A stretch of DNA of 64,000 bases, taken from positions 434,001-498,000 of the forward strand of contig JARFXO010000001.1 in the NCBI GenBank assembly GCA_029194665.1, given 5' to 3'. This DNA is from Nitrospira sp. GTDB taxonomy: Bacteria > Nitrospirota > Nitrospiria > Nitrospirales > Nitrospiraceae. A model generated the notes under the pieces. The model made no database searches. It worked only from the letters and a program-made list of their open reading frames with translations, and was not told the DNA's origin. How positions within the stretch are numbered: position 1 is the stretch's first letter; each line of letters begins with the position of its first letter. This document shows positions 1 through 7,192 of this stretch, one piece after another. A program made the translations under genes and the position numbers.

Positions 1-975
1 GATCCCGTGACGGATGATGTCCCACTTCTGACAGGCCACTCCATCATCATCGTAACCGGTTGCAGCCAGAGTTTCCGATTCGGTGTTATCGGCCACTAAG
101 TTCACATGTCGTGAACCATAATGAAAGTTGCCACGCTTCTCCGTCGTCAAGAAACTGGTACCGGCATAGTTGGCCTCGTAGCCGAGCGCTCGATCCAGTT
201 CGCTCGGATGGCCACAGGATTCATGGATGGTCAATGACAGATGTTCAGGATCGAGCACCAGATCATACTGGCCGGCGTCGACCGCCGATGCCTTCACTTT
301 TTCGATCGCTTGATCGGCGACGCGTGGGGCCTCCCGCAGGAAATCTGCCTCTTCGATCAATTCATAGCCCCTCCTGAGATGGGGCGTATTGAAGCTGCGC
401 GACGCAAATCGGCCTTCATGCAACGCGGTCGCCATACAGTCGCCTTGCCCGGCCAACAGATCGAACTCGACGTGTGTTCCCTCACTGGAAACAAACAACT
501 TTCTGTCCCGGCGCGCCCACAGGCTGGCGCTGCTCCTCGCGATACCAGACTGCGATTGCAACACTTCCATTGTGTTGAGCAACAAGTCGGTTTTCTTCTC
601 CAACGGCACGCTGAATGGATCGGTGCGATAGGGGGTGACAATCCGGTCATGATGGACCGGCTCTGGCGCCAAGCGCACTTTTTCAATGGCGACCGAAGCG
701 GAACTCTTGGCAATTTCGATGGCGAGGTCCGCCACCCGGGGAACCTCTTCAAGTGACAAAACCGAACTCGCCGCGAACCCCCAGGCTCCGTGATAGAGTA
801 CGCGCACACCGAAGCCGATATCTCGAGTATCTCGAATCGAGGCGATTCGACGATCCTCACCTTGGAGGTGTTCCGTGCTACTGTCCTGAACACGGATATC
901 GCCATACTCAGCGCCTGAAGCCGCAATGCGGTTCAGCGCAAGCTCAGCAAATTCGTCCCAAGCCGGAGTGCTCAT
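1..975 (-). CDS. tldD: TldD/PmbA-family metalloprotease, partial (C-terminus beyond the window)
   Basis: I translated this frame by hand from an ATG at 973-975. It stays open for 325 codons to the window edge, so the C-terminal part is missing. Residues 251-256 read HESCGH, followed by PSELDRALGYEANYAG. This is the HExxxH zinc motif of TldD, the catalytic subunit that with PmbA/TldE forms a cytoplasmic protease acting on peptides and small modified proteins. The N-terminal 240 residues match the usual TldD/PmbA fold layout (paired AS(G)AEYGDIR and GFGVRVL segments). PmbA has no HExxxH, so TldD is the better call. A pmbA gene would be expected just beyond the left edge. Confidence 0.85.
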   Translation of the reverse strand, partial: MSTPAWDEFAELALNRIAASGAEYGDIRVQDSSTEHLQGEDRRIASIRDTRDIGFGVRVLYHGAWGFAASSVLSLEEVPRVADLAIEIAKSSASVAIEKVRLAPEPVHHDRIVTPYRTDPFSVPLEKKTDLLLNTMEVLQSQSGIARSSASLWARRDRKLFVSSEGTHVEFDLLAGQGDCMATALHEGRFASRSFNTPHLRRGYELIEEADFLREAPRVADQAIEKVKASAVDAGQYDLVLDPEHLSLTIHESCGHPSELDRALGYEANYAGTSFLTTEKRGNFHYGSRHVNLVADNTESETLAATGYDDDGVACQKWDIIRHGI

Positions 976-1228
976 GCCGCTTGATTCTCAGGTGTACGAA
1001 GAATGGGTCGGTATAAGTATAATGGGTCAGTATAACAGGTGGCGAGCAAAACGGAGAGCGTTTCGGGTCGAACGAACGAGACTAGCCTTGCCGTCGATGG
1101 ACACTGGTGATGAATTCAGCCTCAGTGACGTGATAGAACGCACCAGAGGATTCGATGGGCAGCGCTCGTGCCAGGCACCCTAGCTTAGCGATATACATAT
1201 ACGAAGACCAGACCCTAATTGGGATCTA

Positions 1229-1501
1229 ATGAAGGTAGCTCCGAAGTGCGTGAGTTTGTCCTTGAACATTGCGCTGCTATGCATTGTTGCCGGCGCATGT
1301 CAGCACGCACCGGATGTGATTCCCGATCGTCTCAATGGAATTGTCGATCGAGATCTCCGATACATCAACATCAAGCACAACCCGGAGGCTTATCGGGGAA
1401 AACTCATGCTGGTGGGAGGCAAGGGCGAGAGTGGTCCATACTAGGGTTACGGACACCCTATAGCAGGTAAATTTCGAGGATACTACGGATATCGCTATTA
1501 A
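1229..1501 (+). pseudogene. Slp-like outer-membrane lipoprotein, interrupted by an in-frame TAG
   Basis: The first 71 codons encode a signal peptide with a lipobox ending in GAC and a segment reading NPEAYRGKLMLVGG. This resembles the conserved AYRGK..GG stretch of Slp-family lipoproteins. Translation stops at TAG (1442-1444), but the same frame continues GYGHPIAGKFRGYYGYRY to TAA at 1499-1501. The codon before the Gly/Tyr-rich tail would fit a Trp (TGG to TAG). Intact Slp proteins are about twice this length, so an internal deletion is also likely. The family assignment rests on one short motif. Confidence 0.45.
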
Positions 1502-1678
1502 TTGGTAGAAACACCGGGCGACAAGGCTTTTGGCTTGCTGTCAAAGCCCAAGGGCCGAATCCCGACGAGTCGGCGATGTTCGCATCAACGAAGAAATCCG
1601 TGATCGATATGATGGAGGGGAAGCGGGCTGCAAGAAAGGTTCGAAGCATCACAATCACTGTAGTAAGGAGGCACTGCA

Positions 1679-1909
1679 ATGAAGGTTCAACATATCATGA
1701 TGGGGTCGGTCTTGTTGTTATGCTTGTTGACTGCGTGTCAGCGCGTGCACCTGAAAGGAGATGAGATAGTCCACAGCGGCGAGGGTAATCAAGCGGATAT
1801 GATCAGCGCGTCTGACCAGCAGGGATTATCGAACGTTGAGGACCAGAGCGTGAGAACCAAGCGAGCCGATGGACAAGGCCTACGCCATCCAGACCCGTAC
1901 CGTAAATAA
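1679..1909 (+). CDS. small predicted lipoprotein, unknown function
   Basis: A strong AAGGAGG Shine-Dalgarno sits 7 nt before the ATG. The 76-residue product has a signal peptide of about 19 residues ending in a lipobox (LLTAC), giving a mature lipoprotein of about 57 residues that is polar and rich in Asp, Gln and Ser. I do not recognise the family. The good RBS and lipobox make it more than a chance ORF. It lies in a stretch of decayed genes and could itself be a remnant, for example of a longer lipoprotein. Confidence 0.5.
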   Translation: MKVQHIMMGSVLLLCLLTACQRVHLKGDEIVHSGEGNQADMISASDQQGLSNVEDQSVRTKRADGQGLRHPDPYRK

Positions 1910-2344
1910 AGACCAGGGTAGGAGAACCAGGCAAGCCAATGAAGGGCAAAGAAGTCGTGGCTTCCTTTGACGATATACGAATATTGTTGAGGAAATTTGA
2001 GATCACCTCCTATATCGGGTATCGCCGGTTTTCGGTACATTCACAATGCGCCTGATCGTCGGACAGGGCATGCCCACGACTCGACCGATTTTGGCAGGCT
2101 GTAGCCGCAGGCGGAATGGTCACTGCGAAGGAGTTTAGGATTGCCGGGCGGGACAGTTTGGGCCCCCGACGATATGCTGTTCTCCGGTACCCGCGACCGC
2201 GATGCGTTTCAGCACAGGTTCCGCGAGTTCGCCCCTGGTCGAAGTCCTCAGGCAGCGACCCGCAACATGAACGAAGACTGGATCAGCAGGACAGGTGGCA
2301 AGCAAAGCGGTGAGTGCATCGGGATCGTATAAGGCAAACTAGCA
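1910..2344. other. 435 bp with no gene seen
   Basis: Only short unsupported ORFs occur here on either strand, none with a recognisable motif or a good ribosome binding site. Given the neighbours, this is probably debris of degraded genes. Confidence 0.5.
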
Positions 2345-2587
2345 TTATTGCCAATAGGCCGTAACGATGAGGCTAACCTCAGTGACATGAGAGAACGCAG
2401 CGAGAAATTCTTCAACTGACAGCCCGACATCACGAGCTATTTGGCGGAGTAAAGGTGGCGAGATGTCTCGGCCAGAATGGAAAGGCACGGTTGTCAGACG
2501 ACCGTTAGCGTGGCAGAACTGTTTATGCGAACCACGCTGGCGAACTTCTTGGAACCCAAGTCGCTCTAGAATTGCCACACCTTCATG
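2345..2587 (-). pseudogene. hicA: HicA-type mRNA interferase, probable 5' frameshift
   Basis: The product contains [20 protein letters not shown], the HicA double-stranded-RNA-binding-like core with its catalytic His (SHKQF). HicA is a ribosome-independent mRNase neutralised by HicB. In the frame shown the N-terminus starts at an internal ATG (2585-2587). A different frame just upstream reads [10 protein letters not shown], which is how HicA proteins normally begin. The two frames join near 2580-2584 with a one-base shift at a CCC/GGG run. The natural start is therefore lost, and the gene is either inactive or translated from the internal ATG. It lies directly downstream of the hicB remnant. 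Confidence 0.65.
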
Positions 2588-2617
2588 AGGTTTGAGGACA
2601 CGTGGCTTGCCCGTCCG

Positions 2618-2828
2618 CTATTGGAGTTGTACGGTTTGAATGCCGACGAATTCAGCTTCTAGGCTCGGTTCACCATCCTCGAGCAGCATGCCAACGACCT
2701 CGCGAAGGCTATGGTTCAATTCATCCAGGGGTTTCTCCTTGACTGTGCGCTCCTGGAAAGCCGGGGACATATCCCACATACAGGCCTGTCTCGGAATCGC
2801 GCTCAACAACGGCAGTGTAATGCTTCAT
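2618..2828 (-). pseudogene. hicB: HicB-type antitoxin with a one-base frameshift
   Basis: From the ATG at 2826-2828 the frame reads MKHYTAVVERDSETGLYVGY, then VPGFPGAHSQGE, the typical N-terminal half of HicB antitoxins. The rest of the family sequence, LDELNHSLREVVGMLLEDGE, continues in another frame to 2618. The switch falls at a CCCC run near 2730-2735, where removing one C restores a single reading frame. HicB normally masks HicA and represses its own operon. Gene order here is hicB then hicA. Either both genes are broken or the assembly has errors at two homopolymers. Confidence 0.7.
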
Positions 2829-3042
2829 CGGAAACACCTCCACAATATGGCCACGATAGCAGAAAACCTTCTTTTGCTCCAGCGGAGCCTCGCTACTGTG
2901 TAGCCAGGCGACTCCCGAACCAACAAACTTTGTCACACGAAGCTGCTTACGGTGTTGATCTGTATACCATAGGTCACACAGGTTTATTGATCGAACCGGC
3001 CTTGCACTGCGACATCGGCTTGAATGAGTTGTGAGACCACCC

Positions 3043-3426
3043 TCAGAACTCTACGCAGCTTTCTATGATCTCTCCCGAGGTGCCGTCCGCCAAGTGACGG
3101 AACAGCGTCCCTGCAGCACCAGCTCCGCTTCCCTTTGTCCACCATTCCAACCCATCGCTTACATAACGTGCACCACTCCCTGAGACCGCGATCCGCATTT
3201 CGTGCCTCCGGCTTTTGTATTGGATGATGGCTGTATCAGTGGAAGGGTAGATCGTTTTTATCGTTTCACCGCTCTCACAGCGGTAGCTGACCATAGCCGA
3301 TTCTGATTGGTGCGGTGATGCAACGGCCGATGGCGCAGGTTCAGCGGGCGCTTGTTCTTGGAGCGACCGCGAGCATGCGGAGACGAGCAGGACGGATGCA
3401 ACTGCCGCGACGATAAGTGCTTTCAC
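3043..3426 (-). CDS. mliC: MliC-family lipoprotein, inhibitor of c-type lysozyme
   Basis: The 127-residue product has a signal peptide with lipobox LVSAC and a C-terminal domain carrying YRCESGE, then SGARYVSDGLEWWTKG. These are the signature segments of MliC/PliC inhibitors, in which the SGxxY loop and the basic WTKG strand block the lysozyme active site. The protein should sit in the outer membrane facing the periplasm and protect peptidoglycan from host or grazer lysozyme. Two cysteines (in YRC and near the C-terminal ESCVEF) would form the usual disulphide. Its start overlaps the end of the upstream exonuclease-family gene by 4 nt, so the two are probably cotranscribed. Confidence 0.85.
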   Translation of the reverse strand: MKALIVAAVASVLLVSACSRSLQEQAPAEPAPSAVASPHQSESAMVSYRCESGETIKTIYPSTDTAIIQYKSRRHEMRIAVSGSGARYVSDGLEWWTKGSGAGAAGTLFRHLADGTSGEIIESCVEF

Positions 3427-4490
3427 CTGCGTCCCAACGTAATCTGAGCGAAGACGCCGCTATGGTCGGAGACCGCCGGTTCGGAAGGATTAATGGGGCC
3501 CGTCGCGGCATTGCCGGGGTTGAAGACGACTTTGCTGCTCCTGATCGAATCTGCGCCCCCAAGAAATAGGTAGTCAATCCGTTGCGGTGTCGATACATTT
3601 CCGCCTGTCTGGCTCGTGATGATACCTTGTATCGGACTGACTCCATCGGTGCAATGGATGTCGGGTTTTCCATTCCAGCACAGGCTTTCGAGCGCATCAC
3701 CAAATTGAACTCTTCGATATTCCTCGTACACGTCCCGGAAGCCGGCTCGCGTGATGGTCGCATACACGGCCTGTTCGGCCGGTCCTTTGGCAAGGTCTAG
3801 GTTCAAATCCCCACCAAAGACGACATGGTCGCCTCGGGACTTCCCCTCGACTTGTTGCCTGAAGGCTATGATGGCCTCGACCTGCCGCTGAAGGCCTTCG
3901 CTGGAACAATTGGAACAGAGGTGTGTGTTATAGATGTGAAGAGTGCCATATCCCGGAAGGCTGAGCTGGGCGACTTGCACATTCCGCGTGATCTTGAGTT
4001 CGATCCCCTCGAAGACCTCCTCCGACTGGATCGGCAAGAAGGCCGAAAAATGGCGCGTGATGTCGCAACGACTTAGAATCGCATTGGCGGTCGTGAGCAC
4101 AAACGGGACGCCGGTTTCCCAGGCGACCCGGAGTTCGTACGGTTCGGAGCTTCGCGCATTGAGCACTCGCTGCAAATCCCGCGCGCTGTCAGAGGTGCCC
4201 AAAAGTTTTTGAATGTGATCCACATCGCTTAGGACGGCTTCTTGGATCAACAGCACATGGACCTTGTTCGCTGCGGAAAATTCGGCGATATCAGTCCACG
4301 TCTTCGCTCTCAGAGAGGCCGGAGCATCGTACAGGGTATTGAGGACAAGAACGTTCAGTTGTCCGGTGGTCGCGATATCAGGACAATCGGCCATCGGTTC
4401 CTGCGGCCGCTTGGAGGCACATCCGGCAAACAGGAAGACCACTATGAGCAAAGTCGCCAATAACGAATTTGGGGCCACGCGAGTCCTCAT
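3423..4490 (-). CDS. endonuclease/exonuclease/phosphatase-family lipoprotein
   Basis: The product (about 355 aa) begins with a lipoprotein signal (LLATLLIVVFLFAGC). It then shows the order of motifs of the EEP fold: LNVLVLNTLYD, LLIQEAV (metal-binding Glu), IYNTHLC (catalytic His), FGGDLNLD (Asp/Asn pair) and SDHSGVF (C-terminal catalytic His). EEP enzymes cleave phosphodiesters and phosphomonoesters, including DNA, sphingomyelin and inositol phosphates. The lipid anchor points to an envelope location. Substrate cannot be read from sequence. I prefer the ATG at 4490 over the upstream TTG because the signal peptide follows it directly. It overlaps mliC by 4 nt. Confidence 0.8.
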   Translation of the reverse strand: MRTRVAPNSLLATLLIVVFLFAGCASKRPQEPMADCPDIATTGQLNVLVLNTLYDAPASLRAKTWTDIAEFSAANKVHVLLIQEAVLSDVDHIQKLLGTSDSARDLQRVLNARSSEPYELRVAWETGVPFVLTTANAILSRCDITRHFSAFLPIQSEEVFEGIELKITRNVQVAQLSLPGYGTLHIYNTHLCSNCSSEGLQRQVEAIIAFRQQVEGKSRGDHVVFGGDLNLDLAKGPAEQAVYATITRAGFRDVYEEYRRVQFGDALESLCWNGKPDIHCTDGVSPIQGIITSQTGGNVSTPQRIDYLFLGGADSIRSSKVVFNPGNAATGPINPSEPAVSDHSGVFAQITLGRR

Positions 4491-4725
4491 GAGCGTTTCG
4501 GACCTATATATGGTCAAGTTATGTAACTTGTACGCAGCCTGTTAGCGATTCAGCTGACTGTAGCGTAGTGCAGAACCCAGCACATCCGCAACCTCTCTCT
4601 GGCTGTACCCCTAACACTGGACCGCCTGAACGATTGTGCTGTCTAGCTTGGCCTTGGTGCTTCCAAGCAGGCGCTGTGATCCGCGTCGTCATTGAAGATG
4701 TCTTCCCCGACATTGCCACGGGGCG

Positions 4726-4914
4726 TCACATGGTAGGGCGCGCCAGGAAATGCGATGCACAGCGGTGCACAGAACAAGATGTGATCCTACTTTTCAAGGT
4801 GATCCCGTAGCTTTGCGTCGCCGCGTTCGACGCCAACACCGTCACCTGCGTTCCGACCACATTCACCGCGGGTTCATGCTGATCTGGTCTCAAGACACTG
4901 GGTTGAATGCTCAT
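4726..4914 (-). pseudogene. truncated cupin-domain gene, copy 1
   Basis: The ORF opens MSIQPSVLRPDQHEPAVNVV and continues GTQVTVLASNAATQSYGITL, the N-terminal strand region of a small cupin protein, then loses similarity after about 42 residues. A near-identical segment occurs at 5489-5794, so the 5' part of this gene exists twice about 0.9 kb apart. Only that part is conserved here; the metal-binding HxH region seen in copy 2 is gone. The flanking 4491-4725 holds no gene I can support. Confidence 0.5.
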
Positions 4915-5025
4915 GACGTACCTGCTTTCTGCAAAGATAGGGATTATGTGCCGTGCCGTCTAACGACCGCTCGGCTAGGGTCCGTCAGCTCCAGTGCCAA
5001 GTGAAGGCCCCACACTCCATCCCGG

Positions 5026-5322
5026 TCATTTGAGCTTCGACGGATCCAGCAATCGCGCACCATGGTAAATCGTCAGAAGGTCGAGGCCGGCATCCATCAA
5101 TCGATACACGAGACGATACTGACCGAGTATAACCTCTCGCACGACTGGATTATTCAACTCTGGGACGACCCGCCCAGATTGAGGGAACTTGGAGATGCGC
5201 TCGACAGTCTAAAAGATATCTAGGACGAAAAGACGGGCGTACTGAGGAGAATCTCGGGCTATAAATTCGACGATTGAATCAAGGTCCTCCGTTGCTTGAG
5301 GAGTCCACCTTACTTCAACCAT
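5026..5322 (-). pseudogene. ParE/RelE-family toxin with an internal TAG
   Basis: The frame from the ATG at 5320-5322 reads MVEVRWTPQATEDLDSIVEF and ends with QYRLVYRLMDAGLDLLTIYH, then GARLLDPSKLK. This is a complete ParE-type toxin of 98 residues, except for a TAG at 5209-5211 that replaces codon 38 (after VLDIF). ParE toxins poison gyrase, and RelE relatives cleave mRNA at the ribosome. The nonsense codon should abolish the toxin. The start overlaps the end of the adjacent antitoxin gene, the normal layout of such operons. Confidence 0.75.
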
Positions 5323-5492
5323 TTCTTCATCATCTTCTTGACCTTTTCGTGCGGAATCGTCTGCCCGGCGTCGGCCTGCTGGACACCCTTCTCAACCTTC
5401 GCCAGGAACAGGAGACGCTCCATAGCATCCTCGAAAGAGGCATCGTCAGGAAGTGCCTGGACCGCCTGTATGACCTTCTGTTTGGTCGTCAT
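5310..5492 (-). CDS. antitoxin of a ParE/RelE-type system, apparently intact
   Basis: The 60-residue product from the ATG at 5490-5492 carries DASFEDAMERLLFLAKVEKG followed by VQQADAGQTIPHEKVKKMMKKWLK. This is the small helical antitoxin usually paired with ParE-like toxins, with a C-terminal amphipathic toxin-binding tail. It precedes and overlaps the nonsense-mutated toxin gene by 13 nt. Its ATG also overlaps the stop of the cupin-derived ORF upstream. With the toxin dead, the antitoxin is probably an orphan, perhaps still acting as an autorepressor or in cross-protection. Confidence 0.65.
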   Translation of the reverse strand: MTTKQKVIQAVQALPDDASFEDAMERLLFLAKVEKGVQQADAGQTIPHEKVKKMMKKWLK

Positions 5493-5794
5493 CGTGTCAG
5501 AATACTCCGCCTTCGAATCCAATTCAATGGCATGTTGTCGCATTTATCGCTCATTGAGCCGACAGGCCAGTACGCCTTGCCCAGTAAGTCCAACGCCGGC
5601 TGAAGAAGCCTGCGGAATGCTTCGTCCCAATGGTGACTATGCGGCGGAGGGCCTGTTCCTTCCTCGCCCTGCTGCAAGGTGACCCCATAGCTTTGCGTCT
5701 CCGCGTTCGACGCCAACACCGTCACCTGTGTACCAACCATATTCAAGGCAGGCTCATGATGGTCCGGTCTCAAGACAATGCGTTGAACGCTCAT
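5489..5794 (-). pseudogene. truncated cupin-domain gene, copy 2
   Basis: From the ATG at 5792-5794 the frame reads MSVQRIVLRPDHHEPALNMV, then GTQVTVLASNAETQSYGVTL, then PPPHSHHWDEAF. The last stretch is the first metal-binding cupin motif (HSHHWDE). Family members should continue into a second barrel half with a final His, but after DEAF the sequence becomes unrelated and stops. It is therefore a 5' fragment of a small cupin protein. It repeats copy 1 at 4726-4914 with scattered substitutions, which suggests an old segmental duplication or two insertions of the same element. Confidence 0.55.
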
Positions 5795-6037
5795 GACCTC
5801 GCTGACTCCTACCAAGATGGCGATTATGCGCCGTGCCGCCGGACGACCCCGTGACTCACCGACAAACGTGGAGCACTCGGAGGTGGCGCAATGGTCGTCC
5901 GGTGCATCCACTGGCTCGGGACGCGCTTCGCGTTCGGAACCACGAGCGAGCTCCGCTGGGCCGTTGAGTCGATGCAAAGCATCGGGTGAACGACAGAGCT
6001 AATCGGCGCACGGTAGCGCATCCGGGTTGTGCAATAT

Positions 6038-6044
6038 GTTAGGC
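6038..6044 (-). other. GCCTAAC heptamer overlapping a stop codon (possible integron attC core)
   Basis: The TAA of the deoxyribosyltransferase-like gene lies inside GCCTAAC on the minus strand. This has the form of the R'' core of integron attC sites (RYYYAAC), where cassette stop codons often fall. A GTCTAAC/GTTAGAC core-like heptamer also occurs at 4958-4964, just before cupin copy 1. I could not find a paired R' core or the L boxes, so this is only a hint. Confidence 0.2.
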
Positions 6045-6731
6045 ATCTCGCAGGCCGGCGCTCTTGGCTAACTCGCCGACTCCACGGGCACTCCGATCAC
6101 GTGCCCAATTTTTCAAGGAATCCTCAAGACGGCCAACGCTTGCGGAAAGCTTGTCTAGCTCGTATTCGACGTACAGCTTTCCACCTATGTCAGCCGGCAG
6201 GCTTGAACCCCGTTGCTTGAGCACAAGCGCATCTTTCCCAAGCGCATGCGTAAGACCTAACTCATAGAATACGTTCACATTTGGAACAGAACACTCGGCA
6301 ATAATAAGACCAGACTCTAAAATCCCTTTCCAAATTGTATCGGATAAGGCTCCAATGCGAACGGTTTCATCCCCGCGAACGCAATCTAGCTTCGCTGCCT
6401 TCGCTGCTGGCTTAATTAGGTTCTCATATACGGTGTCCGACCATTCTTCTCTAAACGGCATCACGACAAATACTTGCGGATAATCCACGCGGAGATTCAT
6501 GCCATGTGTTGCCTGATTTGCGACGACGCAGTCTTTAAGAACCTGACGGACTGCAGGTGCAAGTACAATTTCTCCGTGACGATCTGTCTGTATGCCACCT
6601 GAACTTTCAAGCAGATCGAATGTCCTAGGGTTAAATCCAGCGCCAGCTTTATTGAGTTTATCCAGCGCGACTGCCGGGCTGCCGTAGAGATAGAGTAAGT
6701 GTAGTAATTTCCATACTGCGCGATTGCTCAT
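6039..6731 (-). CDS. nucleoside deoxyribosyltransferase/TIR-like domain protein
   Basis: The start at 6731 is chosen because a GGAGGT lies about 6 nt before that ATG. The product (230 aa) has an N-terminal helical part of about 80 residues (HLLYLYGSPAVALDKLNKAG) and a C-terminal Rossmann-like domain. That domain reads VFVVMPFREEWSDTVYENLI, then SGLIIAECSVPNVNVFYELG, then LTHALGKDALVLKQ. The xVMPF, xxxNVFYELGxxHALGK pattern is shared by nucleoside 2-deoxyribosyltransferase-like and TIR-like (NAD-cleaving) proteins, many of them linked to phage defence. The ExG..H arrangement is compatible with glycosidase activity. The exact reaction is unknown. It lies among decayed toxin-antitoxin genes, which fits an accessory gene. 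Confidence 0.6.
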   Translation of the reverse strand: MSNRAVWKLLHLLYLYGSPAVALDKLNKAGAGFNPRTFDLLESSGGIQTDRHGEIVLAPAVRQVLKDCVVANQATHGMNLRVDYPQVFVVMPFREEWSDTVYENLIKPAAKAAKLDCVRGDETVRIGALSDTIWKGILESGLIIAECSVPNVNVFYELGLTHALGKDALVLKQRGSSLPADIGGKLYVEYELDKLSASVGRLEDSLKNWARDRSARGVGELAKSAGLRDA

Positions 6732-7192
6732 TTCGGACCTCCAATCGATCACGATGATGCCTAATAATGTTTCGACTGATCCGCGTAAGAGCCGGATCTG
6801 CGCATTTCTGTCTGTGTGACACGCCATAACTGTTGGTGAACGATACGCCAGAGCCATTGCCGTTTCAATGTGTTGGGTGCGGGAACGTTTGGTACGAGTT
6901 CCTATGCGAACGGACTAGAACAGTCCGGCGATGCCGGTGGCGATTTTTTCTTGTACGATGGGGGTGGCTTCGGGAATGTCTAAACTTTTTTGGCGCACGT
7001 GGCCGACCATTCGCAGCTGTTGAAAGCTTCGCGCCGATCGAAGATGGACGTCCGGCGAGGGGACCTATCGGAGCAGCCGGAAAACGAAAGGCGCTGAACC
7101 TTGGGAGCATCTAGGTGGCGGGAGGCCGCTTCAAGTTAAAACCGGCACACCATTGGCCATCCACCACTACAGAGCTTAGACCCGCTACAGAC
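6732..7192. other. 461 bp with no gene seen
   Basis: No ORF with a motif or a credible ribosome binding site is present. A short minus-strand run around 6920-7030 (LDIPEATPIVQEKIATGIAG, then LF and a stop) has protein-like composition. It may be the C-terminal end of a lost gene, but I cannot name it. Confidence 0.4.

Noticed and set aside
4519-4719. Possible transposase remnant (YSQREVADVLG-like stretch)
   Set aside because: Only about 12 residues look like a transposase HTH, there are no inverted ends, and several stops surround it.
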